DNA from: a virus
Length of the DNA: 21,847 nucleotides
Direction: 5' to 3' (one strand)
Virus record (IMG/VR): IMGVR_UViG_3300030106_001041
Coordinates: 1-21,847 of that record
Made by a program: the position numbers and the translations under genes. The notes below the pieces were generated by a model. It was not told the DNA's origin, did not search any database, and saw only the letters and a list, made by a program, of their open reading frames with translations. Below, in pieces: positions 7,077 through 17,021 of the stretch. Positions within the stretch are counted from its first letter, which is position 1. Each line of letters opens with the position of its first letter.

Positions 7077-8830
7077 TGGCTGAAAGAAAACGACTAGAAA
7101 GATCTATACTAAGTACAAGTTACAGACCAAGTGCTGCAACCGAGGTAGGTATTTTAGAACAACAGGCAGTAGGTCAATCACGTATGGGCAAACTGTTAGA
7201 TAACATGAGTAGTTTTTTCTTTGACCAAATGCAAGAAAAGGTTGTAGAAGAAGCTGAACAGTATGGAGCTGCTAATCCAATAACTTTAGAACAATTATCT
7301 AACGCTCAACAATCTGGTGAGGATGTTTTAAAAAAATATGGATATGGAACAAGAGGTAAAGTAGCCCGTAGTAAGGCATTAGAAGGATTAATATTAGACG
7401 TAGAATCTGAAGCTGCAAGAACATTTACTGCTTTAGAAATAAATGCAAAATCAACTAAGATTGATCCAGGTGAATATGCTGAACAATTAGATGCAACTAT
7501 TTTAGGTTTTACAAATGTAACTAAAGATTTTCCAGAAATATCTAACAAAATAAAATCAACGCTTTCTGTGTCAGCTAGTGGATATTTAAAAGAGTATTAT
7601 AAAGATATAGCAAAACTAGAAGTAGAAAATAAAAAAAGAAAATATACAGCCGCTTTCACAACTTCTCTAGAAAGTTTGCCACAGGAAATTGATAGCTACA
7701 TTGATAATGGTGGAACGATACAAGATTTATTCATAAAAAAAAAAAAAACATTAAGTGATGCAGCGTTTGTTAGTGATATTAGTAGTCCTGTTTTTAAAAA
7801 AGATCTTGAAGTTTATAGAAAAGACTTTGTTAAAACTTTATTTAGAGCGGGTGGAGAAGAAGCATTAAGAGATGAAAAAGCAAGTAATGACGCAATAGAA
7901 CTGTTAAGTAGACAAAAAACAAATAATAATAAAATAAACAATATCTACAATTTTTTAAAACCAGATGAACAACAAGATTTTATTAAATACTTGATAAAGC
8001 AAGATGAACTTCAAAATAAAGCTGTTAAAGATATGGCTGACCAAAAAGAAAATGAAAACAAACTTAATGAAGATATATTTACACAAGCAATTGCAAATGA
8101 AGAGTATTCAAAGGCAGAAGAAGCGTTATCAAAATTACCTTTAACAAAACAAAATCAATTAAAAAGTGTATTACAAAAAATAGGTCCAGAACCTCATCCA
8201 TCATTTCTAACTATGGAACAAAGAGAGATACAAAGTAATTTAATAACTAAGGGCGAAAATGGATCTTTGACTATGGAGGAACTTGTCAACAATAGAGAAA
8301 ACATTTTGTATGAAACTTTTCAAAGTTTAGTCAAACAAGTCAACGCAAACATAGATACTGAATTTACAAAAAGATCGCAATTATTTGTAGGTAAATATAA
8401 ATTAGATGCAGATTTAAGAGATTTATCTGATCAAGAAAGAAAAGATAGACAAATAGCATTAGAGATAAAAGCAGATGTTTTTGAAAAGTATATTGAAGCG
8501 AAAGCTAAAAACAAAACTTTTGATATTAAGGCAGAGTTTGAAACACAAGAGCAAAATTTAATTGTTAAAATAAATAAAGAAGTCGATAATAAATTGTTAA
8601 AAAACAAGGATAAAAAAATAAATGATGCTTCTTATATGAGATTTGGTGGTGAAGATCTTCAAGCAAAGCAATTACTTACCCTTGAACAAGCAATCCAATT
8701 TTTAACATATCTTAGTGAAAATCGAGAAGAAGCTGGAAAAAAATACAAGAAGGTTTTCTTTCAACCTCCCGCAACTGTTCAGACTTTATTAGAAGAATTA
8801 AAAAGAATTAAGGAATTAGAAAGTCAATAA
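7076..8830 (+). CDS. Internal virion protein, T7 gp15-like
   Basis: 584 residues, mostly helical and highly charged with a Lys/Glu/Asn-rich middle. The N-terminus has Arg-rich RKRLERSILSTSYRP followed by VGILEQQAVGQSR, a phrase echoed in the gp14-like protein before it. No enzymatic motif is visible. Size (T7 gp15 is about 750) and order after the gp14-like gene suggest the core protein that lines the ejection channel. Codon 221 onwards contains a run of fourteen A bases (7735-7748) encoding KKKK; any slippage there gives an early stop. Start is coupled to the previous stop (TAATG). Sequence-level similarity to gp15 itself is low by eye, so the call is from context. Confidence 0.65.
   Translation: MAERKRLERSILSTSYRPSAATEVGILEQQAVGQSRMGKLLDNMSSFFFDQMQEKVVEEAEQYGAANPITLEQLSNAQQSGEDVLKKYGYGTRGKVARSKALEGLILDVESEAARTFTALEINAKSTKIDPGEYAEQLDATILGFTNVTKDFPEISNKIKSTLSVSASGYLKEYYKDIAKLEVENKKRKYTAAFTTSLESLPQEIDSYIDNGGTIQDLFIKKKKTLSDAAFVSDISSPVFKKDLEVYRKDFVKTLFRAGGEEALRDEKASNDAIELLSRQKTNNNKINNIYNFLKPDEQQDFIKYLIKQDELQNKAVKDMADQKENENKLNEDIFTQAIANEEYSKAEEALSKLPLTKQNQLKSVLQKIGPEPHPSFLTMEQREIQSNLITKGENGSLTMEELVNNRENILYETFQSLVKQVNANIDTEFTKRSQLFVGKYKLDADLRDLSDQERKDRQIALEIKADVFEKYIEAKAKNKTFDIKAEFETQEQNLIVKINKEVDNKLLKNKDKKINDASYMRFGGEDLQAKQLLTLEQAIQFLTYLSENREEAGKKYKKVFFQPPATVQTLLEELKRIKELESQ
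7735..7748 (+). repeat. A14 homopolymer inside a virion gene
   Basis: Fourteen consecutive A bases run from the last base of an ATA codon through four AAA codons and into ACA. Both shifted frames stop within a few codons (TGA or TAA), so a slipped message would yield a product of about 225 residues. Such runs are known sites of polymerase slippage; whether it happens here is unknown. Confidence 0.9.
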
Positions 8831-8832
8831 TC

Positions 8833-11800
8833 ATGGATGTGTTTGAAGAAATATACAAAAAAAAAGAATTTGACGATCAAGGGATTGACTATGAGTTTGA
8901 CATTACAGACGGAGTTATGAAAGTAATGGTTAAAGATCCTGAACCTACATTATTAGAAAATATCGGAGAGGGTCTAGAACGAGTAGCGGGAACAACTGCA
9001 AGTATTGGTGCTGGAGCATTTGGAGCAACATTAGGGTTTCCTACTGATCTTGCAAGTTTGTTTATTAGTATTGGTAAATCTGTCGGTGCAGAAGATGGTA
9101 AGAAATTAGAAACATTTGCAAATACTTTTGAAACATTGTCAAAAGAAAATTATGGATCACAGTTTTATAAAGGTCTATTTGATAACTTTGTTGATGATTT
9201 AAAAATATCAGATCAAAAAAAAGAAGATTTTAAAGCTGGGTTTGTTGGCGGAGAGTTTTTAGGTGTTGGTAATATAGGAGGACAAGCAGCCAAGAAAGCT
9301 CCCGCAGTTGCCAAGAGTATAAGAGAAACATCAGAAGAAGTCGGAGAAGCTGCACAAAAAAGAGTAGATGAGAATCAAGGTTCAATGACTATGTCGAGTA
9401 TGGGTGTGGGTGAAATGGGTAACATGGTTAATAAAGGATTATCTAAACTAGCTCCAAAACTTTCTGTTAAAGATTCTGTCGTAAATTATGTGCAATCACC
9501 ATCTTTAATGTCAAGAGATGAATTAGTTAAGTCACTAGATAGTGACCCCACAGTAGTTAAAAAATCAGTTGCGGCATTAAGAAATTTAGGTAAAGTGAAT
9601 GACGATGGCACAGTAACCATATACAGACGAATTCCATTAAGAAAAGGTGAAGAGTTAAAAGATGAAGCGGTAATTTCAGGTTCACATGATGTTAGAGCCG
9701 TAAGAGATGCTCATGAAGGATTAGAGGGAATAACAACTTTTGATATATTTGGTCAACCAAAAGCAAGAGGAGAGGAAGCATTTGTTAAATATAAAGTTCC
9801 TATTGATAGAATTAAAGGCTATCTTCCTGAAGTAGGAGAGTATACTAGAGGTACACAAGCAAGAATACAAAGAGCTATGCAAGGTAGAATAGATGAAAAA
9901 CGGAAACAAGGTTTAGGTCAATTTACTAAACTGAAAGAAACAAAAAAGATATTTGAAAGACTTGTTAATAAAGAAAAAGAAATAATAGCTGATGTATCAG
10001 GTATCAAACCTGAAAAACTGGATAGAGCCATTCTTTATGATCCAAGTTTTGACGATATTATTGAAGGTAAGGTTAAAACAGGAGATGAATATAAAAAAGC
10101 AAATCCTGGAATTACTTTTGATGAAACTGCAAAAATAAGACAGGCCTTAGCAGGAGGTAATACTGTAAGAGCAGGTACAAATGAGCCAATCGAAATAGAC
10201 CAAAGTTTAGCAATCAATCCAAAAACAGGGAAAAGATTTACTTATGATGAGTTTATAGATTATGACAAACAAAAAGCTCAAGAATATGTAGATAAAATTA
10301 GAGATGATTTTGGGTTGCCTAAACTAGCTCCTAACAAAGGTGAGGTTATAGATCTTAAACCAAAAGTAGATCGTCTAAACTTTTACTCCAAAGCAGAAGA
10401 AGTAACCAATCAATTAAAACAAAACAAAGGCACAGGACAGCAGTATCGCCAACAATTACTTAAAGCGGGAGTAAAACCTGATGAGATAGAATGGCTAGGA
10501 CTTGATGATGTTCTCAAGAAAGGTAAAATTACTAAACAAGAACTACAGGATCAAATCAATGCAAACAGAATAGAGTTAGATGAGGTAGAGTTGTCTGGTG
10601 GTGGCGATAATGTAGCAGACGGATTAGCATCAAGATTTAACGAAAACGAAACAGTAATTTCCGCAGAAGATGCTTTTGGACCAAAGTATTTAAATGAACG
10701 AGCAGATAAGATTTTTGAAGAAGGTCCTTTAGATAAATCAAGAACAGACTTTACTAGAGACAAAGCAATGCAGTTGGCAAAGGCAGAATATGACGATAAT
10801 CCTGTCATGAAATATGTTGACCCAAAAACAGGATATACAATTACAGGAAATGATGATTTAGGGTATTCTATATTTAGGTCAGAAGCAGATAGCAGTAATT
10901 TCCGTAATGCTATTGATTATAATGAAAGTAACCCAAGTCAATCAAGAGATGTTCCATATTCACTTAATGAAGCGGTAATAAGAGCAAGAGAAGATATGAC
11001 GGATACAGGACTTGAATTTCAGATGAGTAGAGAATTGCAATCAATGGGTCGTACAAGGTTTGGAGAATTCACAGAACCAGGCGGAGATAATTACCGAGAG
11101 TTTTTAATTAAGTATAATGACCCTAAAGTGAAATTTGACGAAAGTCATTTTGATGAAGAGAATGTCATTGCTCATTTTAGAACAAAAGATAGAACAACAA
11201 GCGATGGTAAGAAAGTATTTTATATAGAGGAGATTCAATCGGATTGGGGTCAAAAAGGTAGACAAAGTGGTTTTAAAAAATCAGAAGAAGAAATGGTAGA
11301 AATATCAAATAAAAGAAAACAAGCACAAACAAAATTAGATAAATATATAAAACAAGTTCAAGATTCTGGTGAAGATTTAGCAGGTAAAGATTTAGATGAA
11401 GCAACTTCATTAAGAACTTATTTGCAACAAACTTCAACTTTTGTAGGTGACAATGACCGAAAATATTTTAAAGCACCATTCATAACAGATACCGATAAAT
11501 GGACACAGCTTACTCTAAAAAGAATATTATCTAAAGCAGTAGATGAAGGATATGATTTTGTATCTATAACTCCTGGCAAAGCACAAATGGATCGATGGAG
11601 AAATGAAGGTGTGGCTAAATTCTATGATGAGATTGTTCCAAAAAATGCAGAGAAGATTGTTAAGAAGTTAGATAAAAATGCTATACAGAAAGACAAAGCA
11701 ATAAGATTTCAAAAAACTTTTGAATCATCTCCTCCTTTAGATCAAAACGCAACAAGATTTAGCATAGAACTAACACCACAGCTAAAAGAAAAAGTAAAAA

Positions 11801-11856
11801 AAGGAATGGCGATGTTTAGTGCAACACCACTTGTTGTTGGTCAGGAGAACGAGTAA
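8833..11856 (+). CDS. Giant internal virion / polyvalent ejection protein, 1007 aa
   Basis: Begins two bases after the gp15-like stop. Residues 40-110 are Gly/Ala-rich hydrophobic (TTASIGAGAFGATLGF), possibly membrane-inserting. Residues about 258-335 (VTIYRRIPL, a Ser-Gly-Ser turn, then FVKYKVPIDRIKGYLPE) resemble an ADP-ribosyltransferase-like fold, but no clear catalytic Glu pair can be assigned. Residues about 515-570 contain a module seen in phage giant proteins (KGTGQQYRQQLLKAG, EIEWLGLDDVL). Residues about 750-1000 hold a second recurrent module: GGDNYREFLIKY, AHFRTKDRT, FYIEEIQSDWGQ, KAPFITD, LKRILSKAVDEGYDFVSITP, GVAKFYDEIVPK and the closing KGMAMFSATP. These modules recur in polyvalent proteins of phages and mobile elements; their chemistry is not known to me. 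Likely ejected into the host with the DNA. Its stop overlaps the next start. Confidence 0.75.
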   Translation: MDVFEEIYKKKEFDDQGIDYEFDITDGVMKVMVKDPEPTLLENIGEGLERVAGTTASIGAGAFGATLGFPTDLASLFISIGKSVGAEDGKKLETFANTFETLSKENYGSQFYKGLFDNFVDDLKISDQKKEDFKAGFVGGEFLGVGNIGGQAAKKAPAVAKSIRETSEEVGEAAQKRVDENQGSMTMSSMGVGEMGNMVNKGLSKLAPKLSVKDSVVNYVQSPSLMSRDELVKSLDSDPTVVKKSVAALRNLGKVNDDGTVTIYRRIPLRKGEELKDEAVISGSHDVRAVRDAHEGLEGITTFDIFGQPKARGEEAFVKYKVPIDRIKGYLPEVGEYTRGTQARIQRAMQGRIDEKRKQGLGQFTKLKETKKIFERLVNKEKEIIADVSGIKPEKLDRAILYDPSFDDIIEGKVKTGDEYKKANPGITFDETAKIRQALAGGNTVRAGTNEPIEIDQSLAINPKTGKRFTYDEFIDYDKQKAQEYVDKIRDDFGLPKLAPNKGEVIDLKPKVDRLNFYSKAEEVTNQLKQNKGTGQQYRQQLLKAGVKPDEIEWLGLDDVLKKGKITKQELQDQINANRIELDEVELSGGGDNVADGLASRFNENETVISAEDAFGPKYLNERADKIFEEGPLDKSRTDFTRDKAMQLAKAEYDDNPVMKYVDPKTGYTITGNDDLGYSIFRSEADSSNFRNAIDYNESNPSQSRDVPYSLNEAVIRAREDMTDTGLEFQMSRELQSMGRTRFGEFTEPGGDNYREFLIKYNDPKVKFDESHFDEENVIAHFRTKDRTTSDGKKVFYIEEIQSDWGQKGRQSGFKKSEEEMVEISNKRKQAQTKLDKYIKQVQDSGEDLAGKDLDEATSLRTYLQQTSTFVGDNDRKYFKAPFITDTDKWTQLTLKRILSKAVDEGYDFVSITPGKAQMDRWRNEGVAKFYDEIVPKNAEKIVKKLDKNAIQKDKAIRFQKTFESSPPLDQNATRFSIELTPQLKEKVKKGMAMFSATPLVVGQENE

Positions 11857-14720
11857 TGGTTAAAATAATTAAACGATTAATTGAGCTTGGGGAAGAATCT
11901 GAAAAAAGAGTTTATGGTAAAGATATTCCAGACGATAGAGATATTGTTCAACAAGATGGTAAAGTAATTATACAAAAAACAAGTCGAGCAGAAGCTCAAG
12001 AAATGTCAGATGCTTTTAACAAAGTGTTTGCTGATGCCACAACTATTGATGGAAGAGAGGTGTTAGAATCTTTAGATAATATGGAGATACCCACTACTTA
12101 CACTAAGGAATATTTGAATACAATCAAGGATGCAAATAAAAAATTATTTAATCATTTAAAACGAGGTAAGGTATCAACAGCCGATATGATTGCCTATGCA
12201 GAACAACTTGGTGAAAGAAATATTATAAAAAAATTAGTTATGATGAAACCAGGAGAAGTTACGAAAGCAGAAGATTTGTTTGCTGGTATGCTAGTAGTAC
12301 ACAAAAATTTAAGACGAATAGAAAAAAATTATAAAAAAATACGAGATGAAAATTTATCCGATGCAGAAATAAATAAATTAAATGATGAGATTGGGTTTCG
12401 CTCTTCCATAAATAAAAATATAGGATTACAAATTAAAGCTCAAAAATCAGAAGCTGGTCGTATTCTGAGAGATCCATTAGGAGGTAACACAGTAGAAAGC
12501 ATTATATTTACTGAAACACCCTCTGCGGGAGCATCTATTCCTGTAATTAAAAGAGCTGCTAAGTCATATCTTGCTTTGCCTATAAATGATCGTAGTCAGT
12601 TTCTTGTTAAAGGCGGACCTTTCGCAAAAACAAACCAAGTGATTCAAGAAATATATATTAATGCTTTGCTATCCTCTCCTGTAACACAAATGGTTAATAC
12701 TGCTGCTAACACCGCATTTCAATTTAAAACATTATTTGATACAGGCGTGGCGGGTACTGTAGGAACGATCAGAACAACAGCAAAAAAATTACTTGGTAAT
12801 GATCCAGAGTTTGATGAGTATGATCGAGTGTTTGTAGGAGAAGCAGCAGCAGAATTTTTTGGTAGTATTATGGCTCAAAAAGATGCTCTGACCTTAATGA
12901 GCAAAACTTTTATAAAAGGTGAAGCTCCAGATCTTTTAACTAAAACAGAACTAGAAGAATTAAGAGCTATAGGAAAAGAGCGAAATCCTTTAGCTATTGC
13001 AAAACAAATGAGAGAAGATCCTGGGGGGGCTTTTCTAAGTACAATCGGTGCGATCAACGGAATACCAGGCAGATTATTAGCAACAGGAGATGAATATTTT
13101 AAAGTAGTTTCAAGACAAAGATTTATTTATAAAGAAGCATACAAAGAAGCCATGGAAAGTTATCAGGTTACAAGAAAGGCTGAAAATGGAACAAGTGAAG
13201 AAGCGATAAGATCTTTTATAGATACATTTACAGATAGAATGGACAATCCAACAGAAGCAACTATTGAAGGTGCAAAACAATCGGCAAAAAGAATGACGTT
13301 CCAACAAGAATTAGGAAACAGTATACCAGAAAGGGGTGTGAGAAAATTAATGGAAATTAGTCCATTGATGCGATACATAATCCCTTTTGTAAGAACGCCA
13401 ACCAATGTTGTGAAAGAAGCTCTAGGTTCTACTATAATTGCTGCTGCTCATCCAAAATTTTATTCAAAATTAAAAAATGCAAGTGGTCGAGAATTTGATC
13501 AGTTAGTTGGTAAATTAGTTGTGGGTAATGGCATAGCAGCTACATTTATGGGTTATGCTTTAGGATGGTTTGGCGATGATGTCCGTATAACGGGTGCTGG
13601 TCCTAGTGCAAGAGGAGCTAGAAAATATTGGCAAGGTGCTGGAATACCGCAATACAGTATAGGTGTTCGTCAAGAAGATGGCAGTTATCAATGGACAAGT
13701 TACTCAAGGTTTGATCCAATATCAGGAATATTAGCGATGTCTGCTGATGCAGCTTATTACGTTCAAAATGAAAAAGACCCAAATTTAATTCAAGGTGTAT
13801 TTAACGCTTTAACTGTAAGTATTTTTGATTATGCTGGACAATTACCTTTTTTACAAGGGGTGTCTGATCTTACTAAAGCATTTGGAGATATAAAAAGCGA
13901 TCCGTTAAGAAGTTTAGAAACCATATCAAAGTTTGTAGGTCAAAAGGTTGGAAATGTTGCAACCACAGTTGGACGAACTGTCGGTCCTATAACAGGACCA
14001 ATGCAAGATTATCTAGCTAAATATACAGAGGATGCTTATTTTCCTATACCCCCAAGTAGTTCATCTTTTACCGCAACGCTTGAAAGAGTACAAGATCCTC
14101 GTAAGAGTCAAGTATATCGTTTAGAAGATCTTGAAGAAATAAGACAATTACCATCTTATATGCGAGGATTCTATACTGCTTTACAACAAGCAAAATCCCG
14201 TAACCCTAGATTTAGTGATGATCTATTACCAGAGTTAAATTTTTGGGGAGAAGAATTGACACAAACTGAAGGTCGTTTTGATGAATACTTTAATCCTTTT
14301 AGAAGAACTACAAGCAGAGAAGAAACACAACTTGAAAAAGAATTAATAGATATTGCCAATACATCAGGTAGAGTTTTTTCAAATCATCCATTTATTTTTA
14401 TGGCGGGTAAAGAACGAGTTGAACTGTCCGCTCCGTTATATAATACTTATATTAAGAATGTTAATTCTATTGATAACAGAGGTAGAGTATTTGGAGATGA
14501 TGGATATAACTATAATCAATCATTAATTCCAACATTAGAAAATATTATAAACGGAGAAGGTTCGATTGGTCGTTCCTATGTAGAACTTAAAGACCCAAGC
14601 CAAAAGTTTGACATACTCAATGCAGTTTTATCAACTAAAAGAAAACAAGCAAGAGATAAATTATATGAAGGCACAGACATAGAAACACAAAAACTTAATT
14701 TCTTTTTAGGCAATGAATAA
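11856..14720 (+). CDS. Giant internal virion protein, 954 aa (second half of a gp16-like role)
   Basis: Starts in a TAATG overlap with the 1007-residue gene. The N-terminal 220 residues are charged helix (Lys/Glu/Asp-rich). From about 265 comes the recurrent phrase INALLSSPVTQMVNTAANTA, then a helical region, GRLLATGDEYFKVVSRQRFIY (about 405-425) and ISPLMRYIIPFVRTPTNVVKEAL (about 502-524). A membrane-like stretch VVGNGIAATFMGYALGWFGDD (about 551-571) is followed by GARKYWQGAGIPQYSIGV and YSRFDPISGILAMSADAAYY. These phrases recur in giant structural or polyvalent proteins of marine podoviruses. I see no lytic transglycosylase domain like that of T7 gp16. Role inferred: DNA translocation channel component crossing the inner membrane. 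Confidence 0.7.
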   Translation: MVKIIKRLIELGEESEKRVYGKDIPDDRDIVQQDGKVIIQKTSRAEAQEMSDAFNKVFADATTIDGREVLESLDNMEIPTTYTKEYLNTIKDANKKLFNHLKRGKVSTADMIAYAEQLGERNIIKKLVMMKPGEVTKAEDLFAGMLVVHKNLRRIEKNYKKIRDENLSDAEINKLNDEIGFRSSINKNIGLQIKAQKSEAGRILRDPLGGNTVESIIFTETPSAGASIPVIKRAAKSYLALPINDRSQFLVKGGPFAKTNQVIQEIYINALLSSPVTQMVNTAANTAFQFKTLFDTGVAGTVGTIRTTAKKLLGNDPEFDEYDRVFVGEAAAEFFGSIMAQKDALTLMSKTFIKGEAPDLLTKTELEELRAIGKERNPLAIAKQMREDPGGAFLSTIGAINGIPGRLLATGDEYFKVVSRQRFIYKEAYKEAMESYQVTRKAENGTSEEAIRSFIDTFTDRMDNPTEATIEGAKQSAKRMTFQQELGNSIPERGVRKLMEISPLMRYIIPFVRTPTNVVKEALGSTIIAAAHPKFYSKLKNASGREFDQLVGKLVVGNGIAATFMGYALGWFGDDVRITGAGPSARGARKYWQGAGIPQYSIGVRQEDGSYQWTSYSRFDPISGILAMSADAAYYVQNEKDPNLIQGVFNALTVSIFDYAGQLPFLQGVSDLTKAFGDIKSDPLRSLETISKFVGQKVGNVATTVGRTVGPITGPMQDYLAKYTEDAYFPIPPSSSSFTATLERVQDPRKSQVYRLEDLEEIRQLPSYMRGFYTALQQAKSRNPRFSDDLLPELNFWGEELTQTEGRFDEYFNPFRRTTSREETQLEKELIDIANTSGRVFSNHPFIFMAGKERVELSAPLYNTYIKNVNSIDNRGRVFGDDGYNYNQSLIPTLENIINGEGSIGRSYVELKDPSQKFDILNAVLSTKRKQARDKLYEGTDIETQKLNFFLGNE

Positions 14721-14723
14721 TGT

Positions 14724-14752
14724 TTGAAATTAATCGATATATATTGTATAAA
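14724..14752 (+). promoter_or_regulatory. Sigma70-like promoter before the tail fibre gene
   Basis: TTGAAA (14724-14729) and TATAAA (14747-14752) are separated by exactly 17 bases; each matches the bacterial consensus at five of six positions. It fills the 49-base gap between the 954-residue gene and the tail fibre, one of few real gaps in the operon. The fibre ribosome binding site (GAGGTAAGG, about 14758-14766) follows. It would let host polymerase give an extra transcript of fibre, small basic genes and lysis genes. Confidence 0.62.
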
Positions 14753-14769
14753 AGGTAGAGGTAAGGTTT

Positions 14770-16671
14770 ATGGCTACATTTGATATTAACGATACTAATA
14801 GGCGGATTCAATATACGACTAACGGATCGCAAACATCTTTTGCCTTTTCGTTTCAAATCAATGCTGATACTGAACTTAAAGTTATTCTTGGTGAAACGAC
14901 TCAATCCTTATCAACTCATTATACTGTAACCATTGCAACCGATGGAACAGGCACAGTTAATTACTCCTCTGCACCCACTTCAGGACAGAAACTAACCATC
15001 CTCGCCAACAAACCTTTATCGAGAGAATCGGCATATTCGACAGGAGCATCTTTTACTGCTGCATCGTTAGAAACAGATTTTGATAATACGATCATGGTGT
15101 TACAACAGTTTGAAGAAAAAATAGATCGTACCTTACAATTACCAGAATTTGTTACAGGATCGACACCACCGAGTCTGATTGTTCCGTATAATGATACAAC
15201 ATCTAATAATGCAAATAAAGTAATTGGCTATGATACTGATGGTACTGCGTTAACTCTTTTGAAAAGAGGTATTGATACTGTTACAGTAAACACATCAACT
15301 GTTTCAGCGGGTGGTTCTGCAACGGGATCTGCTACATTATCTGGAGATGATTTAACATTTGCACTTGGCATACCTACTGGAGCTACGGGTGCAACAGGTG
15401 CTTTAGGTGCTAATTCTCAGTTGTCGATGACATTTAATAATTCAACGACTGACGCTGATCCAGGAGCGGGTAAGATTGCATTTAATAATGGAACGCTTTC
15501 AAGTGTATCAGTTTTATTTATAGATGATGCAGATGATGCAGGTGCAGATATTTCAACTTTTGTGCAATCATTTGATGATGTAAGTAATGCAGTAGCTAGA
15601 GGTATTATTACTATAACTAAAGAATCAACACCATCAACGTATGCTACATACAAAGTAACTGGAGCTATAACCGATGCCTCGGGATATACTAAAGTCGCAG
15701 TAACGCATCTTACAAGTTCTGGGTCATTTTCTAATTCAGATGGAGTGAGTGTACATTTTTCCTATTCAGGTGCGGATGGTTCTGGAAGTATGAATAGTTT
15801 TACTCTTGCGGGAAGCTCTGGATCAAATCAAACGATATCGGATGGTAACACACTTACAATAGCTGCTGGTGAAGGAATAACAACCACGGGTGGAGCAACC
15901 GATACTGTTACCATAGCTGGAGAAGATGCTACCTCTAGTAATAAAGGTATTGCAAGTTTTAACTCTAGTCATTTTGATGTCAGTAGTGGTGCTGTAACTA
16001 TTAAAGATAATGCAATTACTTTAGCAAAAATGGCTTCTGGAACAGATGGTAATATTATTTCATTTGATACCTCTGGAAACCCTGTTGCAGTTGCTACAGG
16101 CAGTTCTGGTCAAGTATTAACAAGTGCAGGCGCAGGTGCAGTACCTAGTTTTCAAACTCCTGCTGGTGGTGGAAAAATATTACAAGTCGTTACTGGTTTT
16201 AGTTCAGCGAAGCAGACAACTACTTCAAGTACAGATGTTGCTATAAGTGGATTGTCGGCATCATTAACACCAGCATCAACAAGCAGTAAAATTCTTATTA
16301 TGGCTGATATTGGGTCTGCATCAACAAGTTTAGAAAATCGTCAACAATTCTTTTCGTTTTATAGAGATATTGGTGGTGGTGGATATAGTGCTATTGGGAT
16401 AGGTACAGATAGTGGAGACAGCAACAATCAACAGTTTGGCTTTGGATTTAGTTTTGGAACTATTACAAGTCCACAAGATAATTATCACCCAGTATCTGGG
16501 CATTTTTTAGACTCTCCAAATACAACATCTGCTGTAACATATAAAGTATATCATAGAGTATATCAACATCCAGATTTATCGGGTTCGCCAGTAGGGTCAG
16601 TTAATGGCAGAGCATCAAGTTCTGGATTTAGTGCTTCTTCTAGTATTACAATAATGGAGATAGGAGCATGA
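14770..16671 (+). CDS. Tail fibre protein with T7 gp17-like N-terminal attachment domain
   Basis: 633 residues. The first 130 (VDTN-like [76 protein letters not shown]) match the podovirus fibre N-terminal domain that docks on the nozzle. Then comes a Gly-Ala-Thr collagen-like patch ([13 protein letters not shown], about 200-213), a long Ser/Thr/Gly/Asp-rich beta shaft with repeats such as [20 protein letters not shown] and [20 protein letters not shown], a linker [21 protein letters not shown] typical of marine phage fibres, and a C-terminal receptor-binding part from about 470. It probably trimerises and determines host range. Preceded by a promoter; the stop overlaps the next start (ATGA). 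Confidence 0.85.
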   Translation: MATFDINDTNRRIQYTTNGSQTSFAFSFQINADTELKVILGETTQSLSTHYTVTIATDGTGTVNYSSAPTSGQKLTILANKPLSRESAYSTGASFTAASLETDFDNTIMVLQQFEEKIDRTLQLPEFVTGSTPPSLIVPYNDTTSNNANKVIGYDTDGTALTLLKRGIDTVTVNTSTVSAGGSATGSATLSGDDLTFALGIPTGATGATGALGANSQLSMTFNNSTTDADPGAGKIAFNNGTLSSVSVLFIDDADDAGADISTFVQSFDDVSNAVARGIITITKESTPSTYATYKVTGAITDASGYTKVAVTHLTSSGSFSNSDGVSVHFSYSGADGSGSMNSFTLAGSSGSNQTISDGNTLTIAAGEGITTTGGATDTVTIAGEDATSSNKGIASFNSSHFDVSSGAVTIKDNAITLAKMASGTDGNIISFDTSGNPVAVATGSSGQVLTSAGAGAVPSFQTPAGGGKILQVVTGFSSAKQTTTSSTDVAISGLSASLTPASTSSKILIMADIGSASTSLENRQQFFSFYRDIGGGGYSAIGIGTDSGDSNNQQFGFGFSFGTITSPQDNYHPVSGHFLDSPNTTSAVTYKVYHRVYQHPDLSGSPVGSVNGRASSSGFSASSSITIMEIGA

Positions 16672-16946
16672 GACACGAAGCAATTAGAGCGTTATACGAT
16701 ACTGTTGTTACTATTATTGGTGAAGATGCATTAGATAAAGATGGAAATAAAGTTACTTTAGACGAGTCAGCAATTACTGCAAAGATTGCAGAATTACAAA
16801 CTGCTTATAACAACTTAGAATATCAAAGAAAAAGAGCATTTGAATACCCATCTATCGTAGACCAACTAGATGACATTTATCACAACGGAATAGATGGTTG
16901 GAAAGCTACTATAAAAACAGTTAAAGATAAATATCCTAAGAGTTAA
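16668..16946 (+). CDS. Small fibre-linked protein, possible fibre chaperone (92 aa)
   Basis: Starts four bases inside the fibre stop. Residues 1-55 are a mixed sheet/helix part ([16 protein letters not shown], then [20 protein letters not shown]). The C-terminal 35 residues carry the recurring phrase [19 protein letters not shown] followed by [10 protein letters not shown]. That motif appears in small phage proteins coded beside tail-fibre genes and in the C-termini of XkdW-type tail proteins. Translational coupling to the fibre makes a fibre assembly chaperone or fibre-tip partner likely. No catalytic residues are visible; function is inference. Confidence 0.7.
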   Translation: MRHEAIRALYDTVVTIIGEDALDKDGNKVTLDESAITAKIAELQTAYNNLEYQRKRAFEYPSIVDQLDDIYHNGIDGWKATIKTVKDKYPKS

Positions 16947-16961
16947 AGGAAAGGAGGAGCT

Positions 16962-17021
16962 ATGCCAGGACATTATGGAAAAAAAAAGAAAATGATGGAT
17001 AAGAAAAAGAAAAAAAAATAA
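16962..17021 (+). CDS. 19-residue lysine-rich mini-protein
   Basis: AAGGAGG at 16951-16957 is the best Shine-Dalgarno in the window, just upstream of an ATG opening a 19-codon frame: MPGHYGKKKKMMDKKKKKK. Twelve of nineteen residues would be hit by Lys or Met, eleven being basic Lys or His. The stop overlaps the next start (TAATG). The strong ribosome binding site and coupled overlap argue for translation despite the size. It heads four consecutive very basic small genes; nucleic-acid binding is the obvious guess. Alternatively it only serves as a leader that feeds ribosomes to the next gene. Confidence 0.65.
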   Translation: MPGHYGKKKKMMDKKKKKK

